Source of the DNA: Epiperipatus broadwayi
Lineage: Eukaryota; Onychophora; Udeonychophora; Euonychophora; Peripatidae
Direction: 5' to 3'
Length of the DNA: 64,000 nucleotides
NCBI GenBank assembly: GCA_028023455.1
Contig: JAQFVV010006644.1
Location: forward strand, 96,001-160,000
Shown: positions 13,927-24,734 of the stretch, piece after piece
How the letters are laid out: each line of letters starts with the position of its first letter
How positions within the stretch are numbered: position 1 is the stretch's first letter
Notes under the pieces: generated by a model
Database searches by the model: none
The model's input: only the letters and a program-made list of their open reading frames with translations
What the model was told of the DNA's origin: nothing
Position numbers and translations under genes: made by a program

Positions 13927-13928
<2 letters not shown>
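10501..13928. other. Long AT-rich stretch without a recognisable gene
   Basis: It holds short AC and TA arrays (near 11066-11092, 11963-11980 and 12498-12509). There is a weak two-copy similarity around 11540 and 11850 (CATTGACATAGAAA against CATTGATATAGAAA), so it may be an old repeat. A tRNA-like B box (GAGTTCGAAATC) near 13714 has no convincing A box. No transposase or host exon was recognised. Confidence 0.5.

Positions 13929-13996
<68 letters not shown>
13929..13996. repeat. TA dinucleotide array, left flank of LTR element
   Basis: A run of TA repeats abuts the first base of the LTR (TGTAATAG at 13997). The other end of the element (23457) is also TA repeat. The element therefore probably inserted into a TA microsatellite, and the target-site duplication cannot be separated from the array. 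Confidence 0.9.
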
Positions 13997-13999
<3 letters not shown>

Positions 14000-16496
14000 A
14001 ATAGAACATATGTACATAAACATTATGCTGACCAGGTTGTGGCATCAAATGTAATGTAACGTCAATATATGAGAAGAAAATAATGCTCCAAACATTGGAT
14101 GACAAATGTAATGGAATATATGTAATCTAAATGATCTTAAACAAAAATACACATATAAAGAAAGAAGGCTTCCAACATTGGTGCCAAAATATAATGGAAT
14201 GTCTATCCACAATTGAAATGGCCCCAATCACTGGGAAAGCTAAATGTAATGGAATCACGATCGCTATATCCTCATAAACAAATCATAATGAATCAAACCT
14301 CACATTTTAGGCATCAAATATAATGAAACAACTAGCAACAGTCCTTAATTAATCATGTCTGCATGATGATGGTGCCAAATGTAATAGAACATATTTATCA
14401 TCCAATTTAAATAGTATAAACATAGCACATCATACACATAAAGAGAGATCTTAACAATCTAAATGAATCAAATTGTTGAAAAAACCAAACCTAATAGATT
14501 GTATAATTTAAATGAAGAAAGATAAAATTATCACAGTTATATTTAAATAAATTGTTTATATGCCCTTCCAGCTAGCTATACATGAAATAAATCCAAAATC
14601 ATACAGAGCAATAATAAGACCTATCATTATAATTTATTCTCAAGGTTGATATGACTAACTGACAAAATATATATTACAAACAAAGGGAATTCTATTAAAA
14701 CTAATATACACATCCAATAAGTAAACTTGTGTATATCTAAACATATCAATGAACAATAATATGTGTAAGTGACCTAAAGATTAAATAATAGGTGAAATAC
14801 GAAGTTATTCTCCATAAAATTGTGAACTCAATTAATTTTATAATGACTCTGGCACTAAAATAAAAATAAGAATAAAATACTAATACTCTTCCAAATAAAT
14901 TACAAAGACATTACTTATAAAACAAATAGTACATCCTTTATTTCTATATTATGATTTGATTTTAGGTAGTATCAGTGTTTTAAATAGTTTTCAAATACAA
15001 ACCCAAATACAAAAAAAATATATACATATATACTTGCAATAATTATATATATATTAAATAGATAAAGACATATTTGTGCTCAACAAGTATGCATTAATGT
15101 AAACACAAATCCATATTTATATTTTCCAAATATTTAAAATTAAAAAAAAAGTAAATAAAAGAATATTACATACAGCAAATATATAAATTATTGTTTAGGT
15201 CTGCATAAAAATTATTATATGAAGTAAAAAAAATGAAAATAGATAAATAGATAAATGAATAATTTTTATAATAAAATTTGCGAATATAAATTTCACTTAT
15301 TAATATATATATATAACAACTCATATGCAACCAAACTTATATGGCATATTTTAAAATTTTAAATTACTTAAGTGTTAATTTTGACATTTGTTAAATGTTT
15401 GTTTGTTTTTAGAAAACAAGATGCTTTCTAATTAAAAAATAACAGTAAAAAAAAAGAATATCATTCTCAAAAATATATATATCATTTATATTAATAAAAT
15501 TATTTACTACCTTTTTTTAAAGTTTAATTTGTTTATTTTTCTTTTCAAAAGTCACCTTGTTCTGTTGTTTTTTATTCTTTATATTTCTTTAATATTAGAA
15601 TGTATTCTAGCCTAAGTTAAATTGAAGATATATCACGTTAGAGAAAATTATCAGTTTCCAAGCACATATATATATTTCACTTTTTTTAAGATTTCTCTCC
15701 ATGAAAAAAAAAATTGACATGGTGAATCCAATATATTAACTAATTTTAGTTACTTCCAGATTGTTATTAGATTTACCATTATAAATTCCAGATAGCTATA
15801 TCAAATTTCGGCTTCAGACGCGGTGAAATTCATGTGTTGAAATTTGCCTAGTTTTTCTTTTTAAACTGCTTTGGGATAAAAGAAAAAAATGGTGCAGCTC
15901 CCTGGCTGTGATATATATATATATATATATTAGCCGGTCATGGTATTATGTGTTTACTACAGTAATTTATCTTATTTAATTATTCTCAAGAATGGCAATT
16001 CCAAAGAAACAAAGTACAACTAATTTTATCCTTCAGTTTTTTAATAACTATCTCAATAATGATGGCTTCTTTTGTTGCTGCTGTTGTTCTCCACATGCCA
16101 GAAAATACAGTTTTGAAAACCATTGTTACATATGTTTTGTTTTAAACAATTAACATTAAAAAAATATCAATCATATAAAAAATATTAAATTGAAAATTTA
16201 TTTGACAGCTTTAAATATATATATATATAAATAATAATATTGAATTATTTTAATAATCACTACAAGTAAAATAATCGTTTTTTTATAATCAACAATTTAT
16301 ATGTCTTTATTTATCTATAATACTTAAATATTCACAGCGATGTACCCCAATAAATAAAAAAAATAATAAATCCAAACAACTATAACTAATAACCATAAAC
16401 AATAATAATATTCCATATATAAACATCAAATCAAAGAGATTTTTTTAATAACAACAAATGATTTTTAAAATATAGATAGATTTATCGATATTTACA
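13997..16496 (-). repeat. 3' LTR (2500 bp) of the minus-strand LTR element
   Basis: It matches 20923-23456 almost base for base except for TA-array lengths, small indels and scattered substitutions. It contains several spaced copies of a motif like GTGCCAAATGTAATAGAAC (for example near 14383), which is also the sequence at the junction of the other LTR with the primer site. A block near 15806 (TTTCGGCTTCAGACGCGGTG) is identical in both LTRs. Confidence 0.8.
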
Positions 16497-16512
16497 ATAC
16501 CCCCTAATCCAC
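16497..16512 (-). other. Polypurine tract before the 3' LTR
   Basis: On the minus strand it reads GGATTAGGGGGTAT immediately before TGTAAATA, the LTR start. A purine-rich G run at this place primes plus-strand DNA synthesis in LTR retroelements. Short but well placed. Confidence 0.55.
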
Positions 16513-16804
16513 CTAAAAAAATGTCTTTGCAAATTATGAGATATTGAAAAACTTCTCAAATTTGTAATCTTTCTGAGGACTAACATGGTTTGAATAATAT
16601 TACTTTTTTTACTAATAACCATATTCATTTGTTTATATCTATCTTTCAGATCATCTAGATCTTTGTCTAAGTTTTCTTTAAATAAAAAAAATAATCATAA
16701 GTGTCTTTTAATTTTTTTTTGGAAAGAATTTCCAGTTTGTTGAACTCTATAAAGAAGTTTGCTTTGATTTACAATATTTTTATATAAGTTTTAGTATAAT
16801 TCAA

Positions 16805-18909
16805 TTACTTTTGAATAATTTTGGAATAAGTATCTAAAGATTTTGCTATGAACTCCTTAGATTCTGCCTCTATACCCTTTACATAAATACTAACTTGATC
16901 ATAAGCACTAACATATTTTTTAATTTTATCAATAACAGTTGCTATTTTATCAGATAATCTATTACCTTTCATTTGAATATCATGATAAATATCATCGGCT
17001 TGAGCAAGTCTTTGTTTTACTTCACTTGTTCTATGTTCAATTGAAAACAATACTTTGGGCAATTTTGAATGGTATTCATTCCAATTTTCTAAATAATCCT
17101 TTAAAAATTGCAAATCAGATTGATGTGATACAATTTCAGCATTAAAAAAAAATTTCTGAAAATTATTTTGTTTTACAACAATAATATTATCCTGTTCTAT
17201 ATCAATTCTTTTCAGTTTGACTTTAGGTTTACTTAAATCTCCTTCCTTAGCTATATTTTCTCTAAGAAATTTTTTACTAATCACATCATCACTTCTTATT
17301 TTAAGTTTAATTTTAGCTTTGCCAATTTCTTTTTCCTCATCAATCATCCTTCTACCAAGATTCAGATCAAATATCTTTTTATTCATTTTTTTAAATTTTA
17401 CCTTTGCTTTCTCTACATCTCTTTCTTATCAATATTTTCTCTAAGAAAATCAATATTATTTATCATTCCTTCTACAACTTTAAGTTTAACTTTTGCTTTG
17501 CCTACTTTCATTCTTCTATTACAATTTTCATAAAGAAAATTCTCTTTAGATTTCTTTACCTTCTTATTTCTCTCAAATTTCAATAAGATATATCTTACCA
17601 ACTTTGTCCTGCTGGGATATTTGTAAAATAAGTCATTTCTATTGCAGTAATGGTACAAATTCCCATTCAAATATCTATGCTCTAATATATCTAAAAATAT
17701 AATTTCTTGGTACCACACAAAATTACCATGATACTGTTCTTTATAAGATAATGTCCTATGATTAATATAATTTGTCATATCCAGACAAAATTTCTTGAAT
17801 TCAACACTCATGTTACTATATACTAAACACTTTGCATGCACTCTACCATCATTGGCTATAGATTGAGAAGAATTGCATTTATATATTAAGTTTTGCCTTT
17901 CAAGTGGTTTATTACAATAATAATAATCCCTTGCATCCAAGTTATATGCATACACATGATCCATAACAACTTATGAAGATTCGTACTAAACAACTGCTGA
18001 TCAAAACTCTGATTGTTACTTTTAAAATTGTTGTACAAAAAGAACTTGTCAGAATATTTTTAATCTATCATGACACTTTCTTTATATTGACTTTGAAAAA
18101 CACATTCTGTTCTTTCTAGTGATTTTTGAGAGTTAATTTTAATCTTTTCTGGGGAACTTAATTCAACTTCTAAAGTTTGAGCACCTTCATTCATTTTATT
18201 ATAATGCATTTTTATTTCTCTTAACTCTAGAGCACTAATGTCTAACCATTGAAAACCTAACTGTCCAACTTTTAAATTCTGAACAGTGTCCTTTAATCTT
18301 TCACAACTTAATTCTACTTCTGATTGCTTTTGTGAATTTTATTTCTAAGGATCTATCAACTATTTTATCCTCATTATAGTACTTACCAAAGGGTTTTAAG
18401 TTGATCTATTTCCTCTTTATAAACTAACTTCATTCCTATAATATCATTAGTCAATATAAAAGATTCCTTGGGTTCCTTTAATATCTTATCATATAATTCA
18501 TTATTTTTATCAACCATTTTAACATACTTTTTATTTTCACAAATATTTTCAATAGTCATAACTATGGGTTCTTTATATTCTTCCATGTTTTCATTACCTA
18601 ATTCAAGATTTTTACTACATATTTCCTCAGACTCTTCTAAGTCTTTTGGTTCTTCGTTAACTTTTCTGTCTAAATCTACCAGAGTTTTGATGCAACTTTT
18701 AATTCTCTAGAAAGATCATCAGAGTTGGTTTTCAACCCAGCTTTAAATTCATCAGATTTGGTTGTTAATGCAGTTATTAGTTTCACATGATTGGTTTTTA
18801 TCTCAGCTTTTAGATCATCATAATTGGTTGTTATCACAGCTCTTAATATCTCTACTAAATTCCTTAAATCAAAATTATCAATAACTGGCATTTCATTACT
18901 GTTATCCAT
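16805..18909 (-). pseudogene. Broken gag-position ORF of unknown family
   Basis: On the minus strand four reading-frame segments follow each other: 18909-18676 (starts MDNSNEMPVIDNFDLRNLVE), 18586-18383, 17964-17413 and 17386-16805. They seem to be one interrupted coding sequence; near 17420 a single frame change separates two segments whose coding pattern continues across it. The N-terminal segment has spaced DDLKAEIKTN / DDLSRELK-like stretches that look coiled-coil. The third segment is rich in Tyr and Cys. Across segments three and four a motif recurs: FLRENI-x-KE followed by KAKVKLK. Segment four ends in a helical, charged region. I recognise no catalytic motif. Its place before the 3' LTR suggests a gag or accessory protein, but this is inferred from position only. 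Confidence 0.5.
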
Positions 18910-18912
18910 TAT

Positions 18913-20897
18913 TACTAAAACTGCATTATTATATACTCATATAAAAAATTAATCTAAGATATATATATATGTTAAAACGAAGATTTGCACAGGTTAAATA
19001 TATAAAATACATATTTTACGGGTTCATCCATGTTAAAAACTTTTAATATTAATATACTGACGTTTCGACTTGGTCACACAAGCCATCCACAGAGTTATAA
19101 AAGGTAGAAAGACGGTTGTATTTAAATCAGTGATTGTAGCGCCTCTACAACCATCTTTCTACCTTTTATAACTCTGTGGATGGCTTGTGTGACCAAGTCG
19201 AAACATCAGTATATTAATATTAAAAGTTTTTAACATGGATGAACCCGCAAAATATGTATTTTATATATATATATATTTCTATGTAGTAATTATCACAGAT
19301 CAAGGGCTCACCATCTCCAATCATTATCCCAACAAGCAATTACTCAACTAAGCAAACAACAAGCCTTTTAATTTTATTATACCTAGTAGCTATCCAACAA
19401 TCTAAATTTTAGTTGTTTGAACTCATGAACTTCTGGGTTTATATAAAAAAATCTCATCTATCACCATAACATCAACAAATTTCTCTCTCTCTCTCTCTCT
19501 TTATATATATATAATATAGAGAGAGTTTATTTATGTGTAATGATAATAAGGATTCTACACTTATACAATATTGAAATGTGGAAATTTCATATCAAATTCA
19601 ATATAACCTTGAAGTATTTAAAATATAATAAAATGTTCACATGCCTCAAAAATAACTAATTCAATAATATTGTGAGACAACCTTCTTACTCAAGATAATG
19701 GTAGCTAAGCATAAAATTATTAAATTGACACCTATAAATATTCTGGAACTTAAAACTTAATACCCTTTCATGTACATAAAAAAAAAATCAACTTCGCTGA
19801 TTATTAACTTTTGAACCTGAAACATTATATTACTAAAATTGTACTAGTGCAATTTGTCATCAACAAACATTCACTAATTGAACTTCATGTTTAAAAGTCA
19901 CTTACAATGGAAAATAAAACATTGATATGTTTCTTTTCAAACTCTAGTTGATAACCAATGTAATAGATTATTTTTCACCAAGAATAATCAATTAACCAAG
20001 CCCCTAAGTTTGGTGCTATATATATTTAGATTATATACTCATCTATTCCTCTAAAGATCTGACAGATACTGACAGCCAAAAGAATGATCAGCATTTCACA
20101 ATTTTGAGATAGATAAAAGAATTCAATCACTGCTCTTAAAGCATACAATGTTCCATGAACACTCAGATGATCATCACATTTCAGTCTCTCTAAGCTACTA
20201 CAACCCATAATAGTTTTCTACAAACACTATTACAGTGCTCTGCTTAATCTAAGTCTTATGGGCTATTATTTATAAAATATTTCCTTGCTCATCTTTGGGA
20301 GTTATAGCAGCAAATATTATACATATATCAAAAAGAACTATACCTTACTCTCTCTGGAGTTTTAGAGGTAAAATCATGGCAAGACTACTGTTAACTCTTC
20401 ATGATAAATAGTAACAAACATCAAAATTTGGGTTGGAGCAGTGAATGAGATCAATCAGTCACAAATGACATGAATACATCACACCCTCAAGACAATGACA
20501 AAAATTCCCCATCCAACAACAATACTTGCAACAGAACCAACCAAACTCCAACAATCAAATATCCAATCCATCCTTAAAAATTATAGATTTTCTACAACAC
20601 AAATTTTCCAAATATGGACAAATTATTACTCCATAATTTAACACCATCAATATAATTTTTAAATTGAAATTAAGCTCTTTCATGACTGTATTTATCTCTC
20701 ATCATAAAAAAATGCAATAATAGTAACCATCACCATCTAAACATAAGGCCAAAATATTTCTATATATATATATATATATAAAATTAAACCCACAAAAATG
20801 CTTCTCTTTCTTTAACCTATACATCTCACATCAATATATATATATATACTACACATCTCTCAGGTATGTGGTGTATTTCAAGCCCTAATTAGCTTAT
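18913..20897 (-). other. Leader region of the LTR element, largely non-coding
   Basis: Between the primer site and the ORF start lie about 2 kb with TC and TA arrays (19483-19510, 20759-20780 and 20836-20848), a long inverted repeat (18999-19264), and no coding motif. Short ORFs here (such as 20208-20026) are unsupported. Confidence 0.5.
18999..19264. repeat. Long inverted repeat with hammerhead-like arms
   Basis: Arms of about 118 bp (left about 18999-19117, right about 19145-19264) are almost exact reverse complements around a short centre. Each arm carries CTGTGGA, a T, then GGCTTG pairing with CAAGTC, then GAAAC and GTC (left arm, minus strand; the right arm has ATC). The spacing fits a hammerhead ribozyme with a loopless palindromic stem III (ACGT). 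However, the core CTGANGA has A6 changed to T, so activity is doubtful. It is probably two PLE 3' ends in inverted orientation, inserted in the LTR element leader. Confidence 0.6.
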
Positions 20898-20920
20898 TTC
20901 GAGCCCCAGTTGTTGCGCCA
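20898..20920 (-). other. Primer-binding site, tRNA-Lys type
   Basis: The minus strand reads TGGCGCAACAACTGGGGCTC then GAA, two bases after the LTR end. The complement of the 3' end of tRNA-Lys(CUU), TGGCGCCCAACGTGGGGCTC then GAA, matches it at 18 of 23 positions by my alignment. Position, length and the intact TGGCGC and TGGGGCTCGAA blocks support the call. The five central mismatches suggest age or a different tRNA species. Confidence 0.65.
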
Positions 20921-20922
20921 AA

Positions 20923-22277
20923 TGTAATAGAACGTATGTATACAAACATATTATGCTGACCACATTGTGGCATCAAATGTAATGTAACGTCAATATATGA
21001 GAAGAAAATAATGCTCCAAACATTGGATGACAAATGTAATGGAATATATGTAATCTAAATGATCTCAAACAAAAATACACATATGAAGAAAGAAGGCTTC
21101 AAACATTGGTGCCAAAATATAATGGAATGCCTATCCACAATCAAAATGGCCCCAATCACTGGGAAAAACAAATGTAATGGAATCACGATTGCTATATCCT
21201 TATAAACAAATCATTAGGCATCAAATGTAATGGAATCATGATTGCTATATCCTTATAAACAAATCATAATGAATCAAACCTCACATTGTAGGCATCAAAT
21301 CTAATGAAACGACTAGCAACAGTCCTTAATTAATCATGTCTGCATGATGATGGTGCCAAATGTAATAGAACGTATTTATCATCCAATTTAAATAGTATAA
21401 ACATAGCACATCATACACATAAAGAAAGATCTTAACAATCTAAATGAATCAAATTGTTGAGAAAACAAAATATAATAGATTGTATAATTTAAATGAAGAA
21501 AGATAAAATTATCCCAGTTATATTTAAATAAATTGTTTATATGCCCTTCCAGCTAGCTATACATAAAATAAATCCAAAATCATACAGAGCAATAATAAGA
21601 CCTATCATTATAATTTATTCTCAAGATTGATATGACTAACTAACAAAATATATATTAGAAACAAAGGGAACTCTATTGAAACTAATATACACATCCAATA
21701 AGTAAACTTGTGTATATCTAAACATATCAATGAACAATAATATGTGTAAGTGACCTAACGATTAAATAATAGGTGAAATACGAAGTTATTCTCCATGAAA
21801 TTGTGAATTCAATTAATTTCATAATGACTCTGGCACTAAAAGAAAAATAAGAATAAAATACTAATACTCTTCCAAATAAATTACAAAGACATTACTTATA
21901 AAACAAATAGTACATCCTTTATTTCTATATTATGATTTCATTTTAGGTAGTATTAGTGTTTTAAATAGTTTTCAAATACAAACCCAAATACAAAAAAAAT
22001 ATATACATATATACTTGCAATAAGTATATATATGAAATAGATGAAGACATATTTGTGCTCAACAAGTATGCATTAATGTAAACACAAATCCATATTTATA
22101 TTTTCCAAATAATTAAAATTAAAAAAAAAGTAAATAAAAGCATATTACATACAGCAAATATATAAATTATTGTTTAGGTCTGCTAAGAATTATTATATGA
22201 AGTAAAAAAAATGAAAATAGATAAATAGATAAATGAATAATTTTTATAATAAAATTTGTGAATACAAATTTCACTTA

Positions 22278-22309
<32 letters not shown>

Positions 22310-23453
22310 ACAACTCATATGCAACCAAACTTATATGCCATATTTTAAAATTTTAAATTACTTAAGTGTTAATTTTGACATTTGTTAAATGTTTTTTTTT
22401 TTTTTTAGAAAACAAGACGCTTTCTAATTAAAAAATAACAGTAAAAAAAAAAGAATATCGATCTCAAAAATATATATATCATTTATATTAATAAAATTAT
22501 TTACTACCTTTTTTTAAAGTTTAACTTGTTCATTTTTCTTTTCAAAAGTCACCTTGTTCCATTGTTTTTTATTCCTTTATATTTCTTTAATATTAGAATG
22601 CATTCTAGCCAAAGTTAAATTGAAGAAATATCACATTAGAGAAAATTATCGGTTTCCAAGCACACATATATATATTTCACTTTTTTTAAGATTTCTCTCG
22701 TTGAAAAAAAAATAATTGACATGTTGAATCCAATATATTAACTAATTTTAGTTACTTCCATATTGTTATTAGATTTACCATTATAAATTCCACATAGCTG
22801 TATCAAATTTCGGCTTCAGACGCGGTGAAATTCATGTGTTGAAATTTGCCTAGTTTTTTTTTTTTAAACTGCTTTGGGATAAAAGAAAAGAAATGGTAAA
22901 GCTCCCTGGCTGTGATATATATATATATATTAGCCAGTCATGGTATTATGTGTTTACTACAGTAATTTTATCCTTCAGTTTTTTAATAACTATCTCAATA
23001 ATGACGGCTTCTTTTGTTGCTGCTGTTGTTCTCCACACACCAGAAAATACAGTTTTGAAAACCATTGTTACATATGTTCTGTTATAAACAATTAACATTC
23101 AAAAAATAAATAAATAAATAAAAATTTCAATCATATAAAAAAATATTAAATTGAAAATTTATTTGACAGCTTTAAAAATATATATATATATATAATAATA
23201 TTGCATTATTTTAATAATCACTACAAATAAAATAATCTTTTTTCATAATCAACAATTTATATGTCTTTATTTATCTATAATAATTAAATATTCACAGTGA
23301 TGTACCTCAATAAATAAATAAAATAATAAATCCAAACAACTATAACTAATAACCATAAACAATAATAATATTCCATATATAAACATCAAATCAAAGCGAT
23401 TTTTTTAATAACAACAAATGATTTTTAAAATATAGATAGATTTATCGATATTT

Positions 23454-23456
<3 letters not shown>
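20923..23456 (-). repeat. 5' LTR (2534 bp) of the minus-strand LTR element
   Basis: It pairs with 13997-16496. Differences include longer TA arrays (near 22281-22308), a 53-bp tandem duplication at 21169-21276, a short missing segment near 22960 relative to 15975-16020, and scattered point changes. LTRs are identical at insertion, so these differences can date the insertion. The promoter of the element should lie here, but I cannot place it. Confidence 0.8.
21169..21276. repeat. 53-bp tandem duplication unique to one LTR
   Basis: The unit starting CAAATGTAATGGAATCA, and including GCTATATCCTTATAAACAAA, occurs twice here and once in the other LTR (near 14240). It therefore arose after insertion. 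Confidence 0.8.

Positions 23457-23486
<30 letters not shown>
23457..23486. repeat. TA array, right flank of LTR element
   Basis: TA repeats directly after the LTR end TTTACA mirror the TA array on the left side (13929-13996). Confidence 0.85.
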
Positions 23487-23493
<7 letters not shown>

Positions 23494-23499
23494 ATGAGA

Positions 23500-24650
23500 G
23501 AAATGGGATTTGTTTGTGGACTGTATTTCAATAATATTTGTACTGATACCAAAGAAAAGAGATCTCAATCAATATGATAATTATAGATCAATAGATTTAA
23601 TTTCATATATTAGCACAATAATATTGAGAATAGATTTAAATAAAGTGCAAGAAAAGATGGAATGGGATTTGTCATATGAACAGTTACATTTTAGACTATG
23701 AGAAGAAACAATATGTCAGATGATTAACCTAATTTTTTCCCCAATAAATCTATCAAATTTTAACAGTTAAGCTATTTCTGTTGTATAAGAAACCTTCATT
23801 CACAATGTTGAATCTGGGACCTTCTCCACATTTGAAATATCTACTGTCTTCATTATATAACAGACAAAGAGCTTGAGTAGCAAAAAATTCAGAATAACTT
23901 TAAATGGATAAAGAGATGAAATAGAGTTGTATATTGTTACCATACTTATTCAATATTGTATCAGAAGTAGCAATAAGAGAGTCATTGGATAGTACTCACA
24001 ATTCTGTATTGGGGAAAGATGAGTATACAGATTGTGATGTGCTGAAGATATAGTTTAATGGCTACAACAGAGAAAGTATCGAGTGATGCAGTAAATTAAC
24101 TTATAAGGATAGGACCAGAGTATTTAGTTAGGATGAATACACTGAGACAAGAGTTACAAACTGGAGAAATAATAGAGACAACAGTAGAATGCGTTAGATT
24201 GAAACATATTTAAAAGTTTACTAGCTAGGCTTTAGAGTAAATCAAGATAGGAAATAATGTAAAAAAATAAATACATGGTTATTTCTGGAATTAAAGGCAT
24301 TTATAAAATTATTGCTTATATGAAAAAAACAGAGGCATAAGTATGAGAACAAAGTATGGTCTATTCAATAACAAATTTGATAATATCTATTGCAATGTAT
24401 GGACATGGAACATGATGTCATTAAAAATAAAAGAGGCTAAGACTGATGCTTTTAAAATGAAATGTTATCAAAGGATTCTAGAATATTTTGGGAATTTTGG
24501 TGACAGCAGGTGCAGAAAGACAATTGTTGAAGATGGTAAAGTTAAACATTCTATTATATTAGAATGTGGTGAGAAAATGGCACATTAGAAAAGAATATCA
24601 TGTTTAGAATTTTGAATAAATGATGAAGATAATATTAAAGATAGGGTTAA
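23500..24650 (+). mobile_element. Non-LTR retrotransposon RT fragment, decayed
   Basis: Near 23537 the sequence codes for VLIPKKRDLNQYDNYRSIDL, the RT finger motif (usually IPIPKKGD...C.NYR.ISL). PYLFNIVSEVAIRESL near 23939 corresponds to the region before the catalytic YADD, which itself is not readable. Near 24380 YCNVWTWNM and AFKMKCYQRILEYF correspond to the C-terminal Y-G-x-E-x-W-T ... AFEMWCYRR-L-R pattern common to LINE proteins. Frameshifts separate the parts and the endonuclease is absent, so this is a 5'-truncated dead copy. It differs in sequence from the RTE copies elsewhere in the window. Confidence 0.65.
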
Positions 24651-24690
24651 CTATAATGTGAAGCATACAAAAAAAGAGAGAGAGAAATAG

Positions 24691-24730
24691 ACTGGAAGCT
24701 TTCGATCCACACTATCACACATCTTCAAAA
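24691..24730 (-). ncRNA. Hammerhead-like motif, PLE type
   Basis: On the minus strand: TTGAAGA (24728-24722, core CTGANGA with C3 changed to T), about 18 nt containing GTGTGATAGTGTGGATC, then GAAA (24703-24700) and GCTTC. The spacing and the palindromic AGCT after GAAA match the other motifs in this window. Stem II pairing is weak. No PLE coding sequence is adjacent, so this may be an isolated 3' end. Confidence 0.35.
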
Positions 24731-24734
24731 TGTT

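Larger units (their letters stand above)
13997..23456 (-). mobile_element. 9.46-kb non-autonomous LTR retroelement with 2.5-kb LTRs
   Basis: Two direct repeats of 2500 and 2534 bp, very similar along their length, bound a 4426-bp interior. Each starts TGTAATAG and ends TTTACA on the + strand, so the termini are TG...CA in either orientation. On the minus strand, the sequence next to the LTR at 20923 matches a tRNA-Lys primer-binding site, and a G-run polypurine tract precedes the other LTR at 16496. Both point to minus-strand orientation. The interior carries one broken ORF (18909-16805). I found no reverse transcriptase, RNase H or integrase, so the element depends on enzymes in trans or is a deletion derivative. 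Its plan resembles large LTR derivatives (LARD-like), although LARDs are best known from plants. Confidence 0.75.

Noticed and set aside
15806-15850. CTGAAGCCGAAA (minus strand) within the LTR as a ribozyme core
   Set aside because: The CTGA and GAAA blocks are too close to hold stem II; conservation between LTRs is explained by their shared origin.
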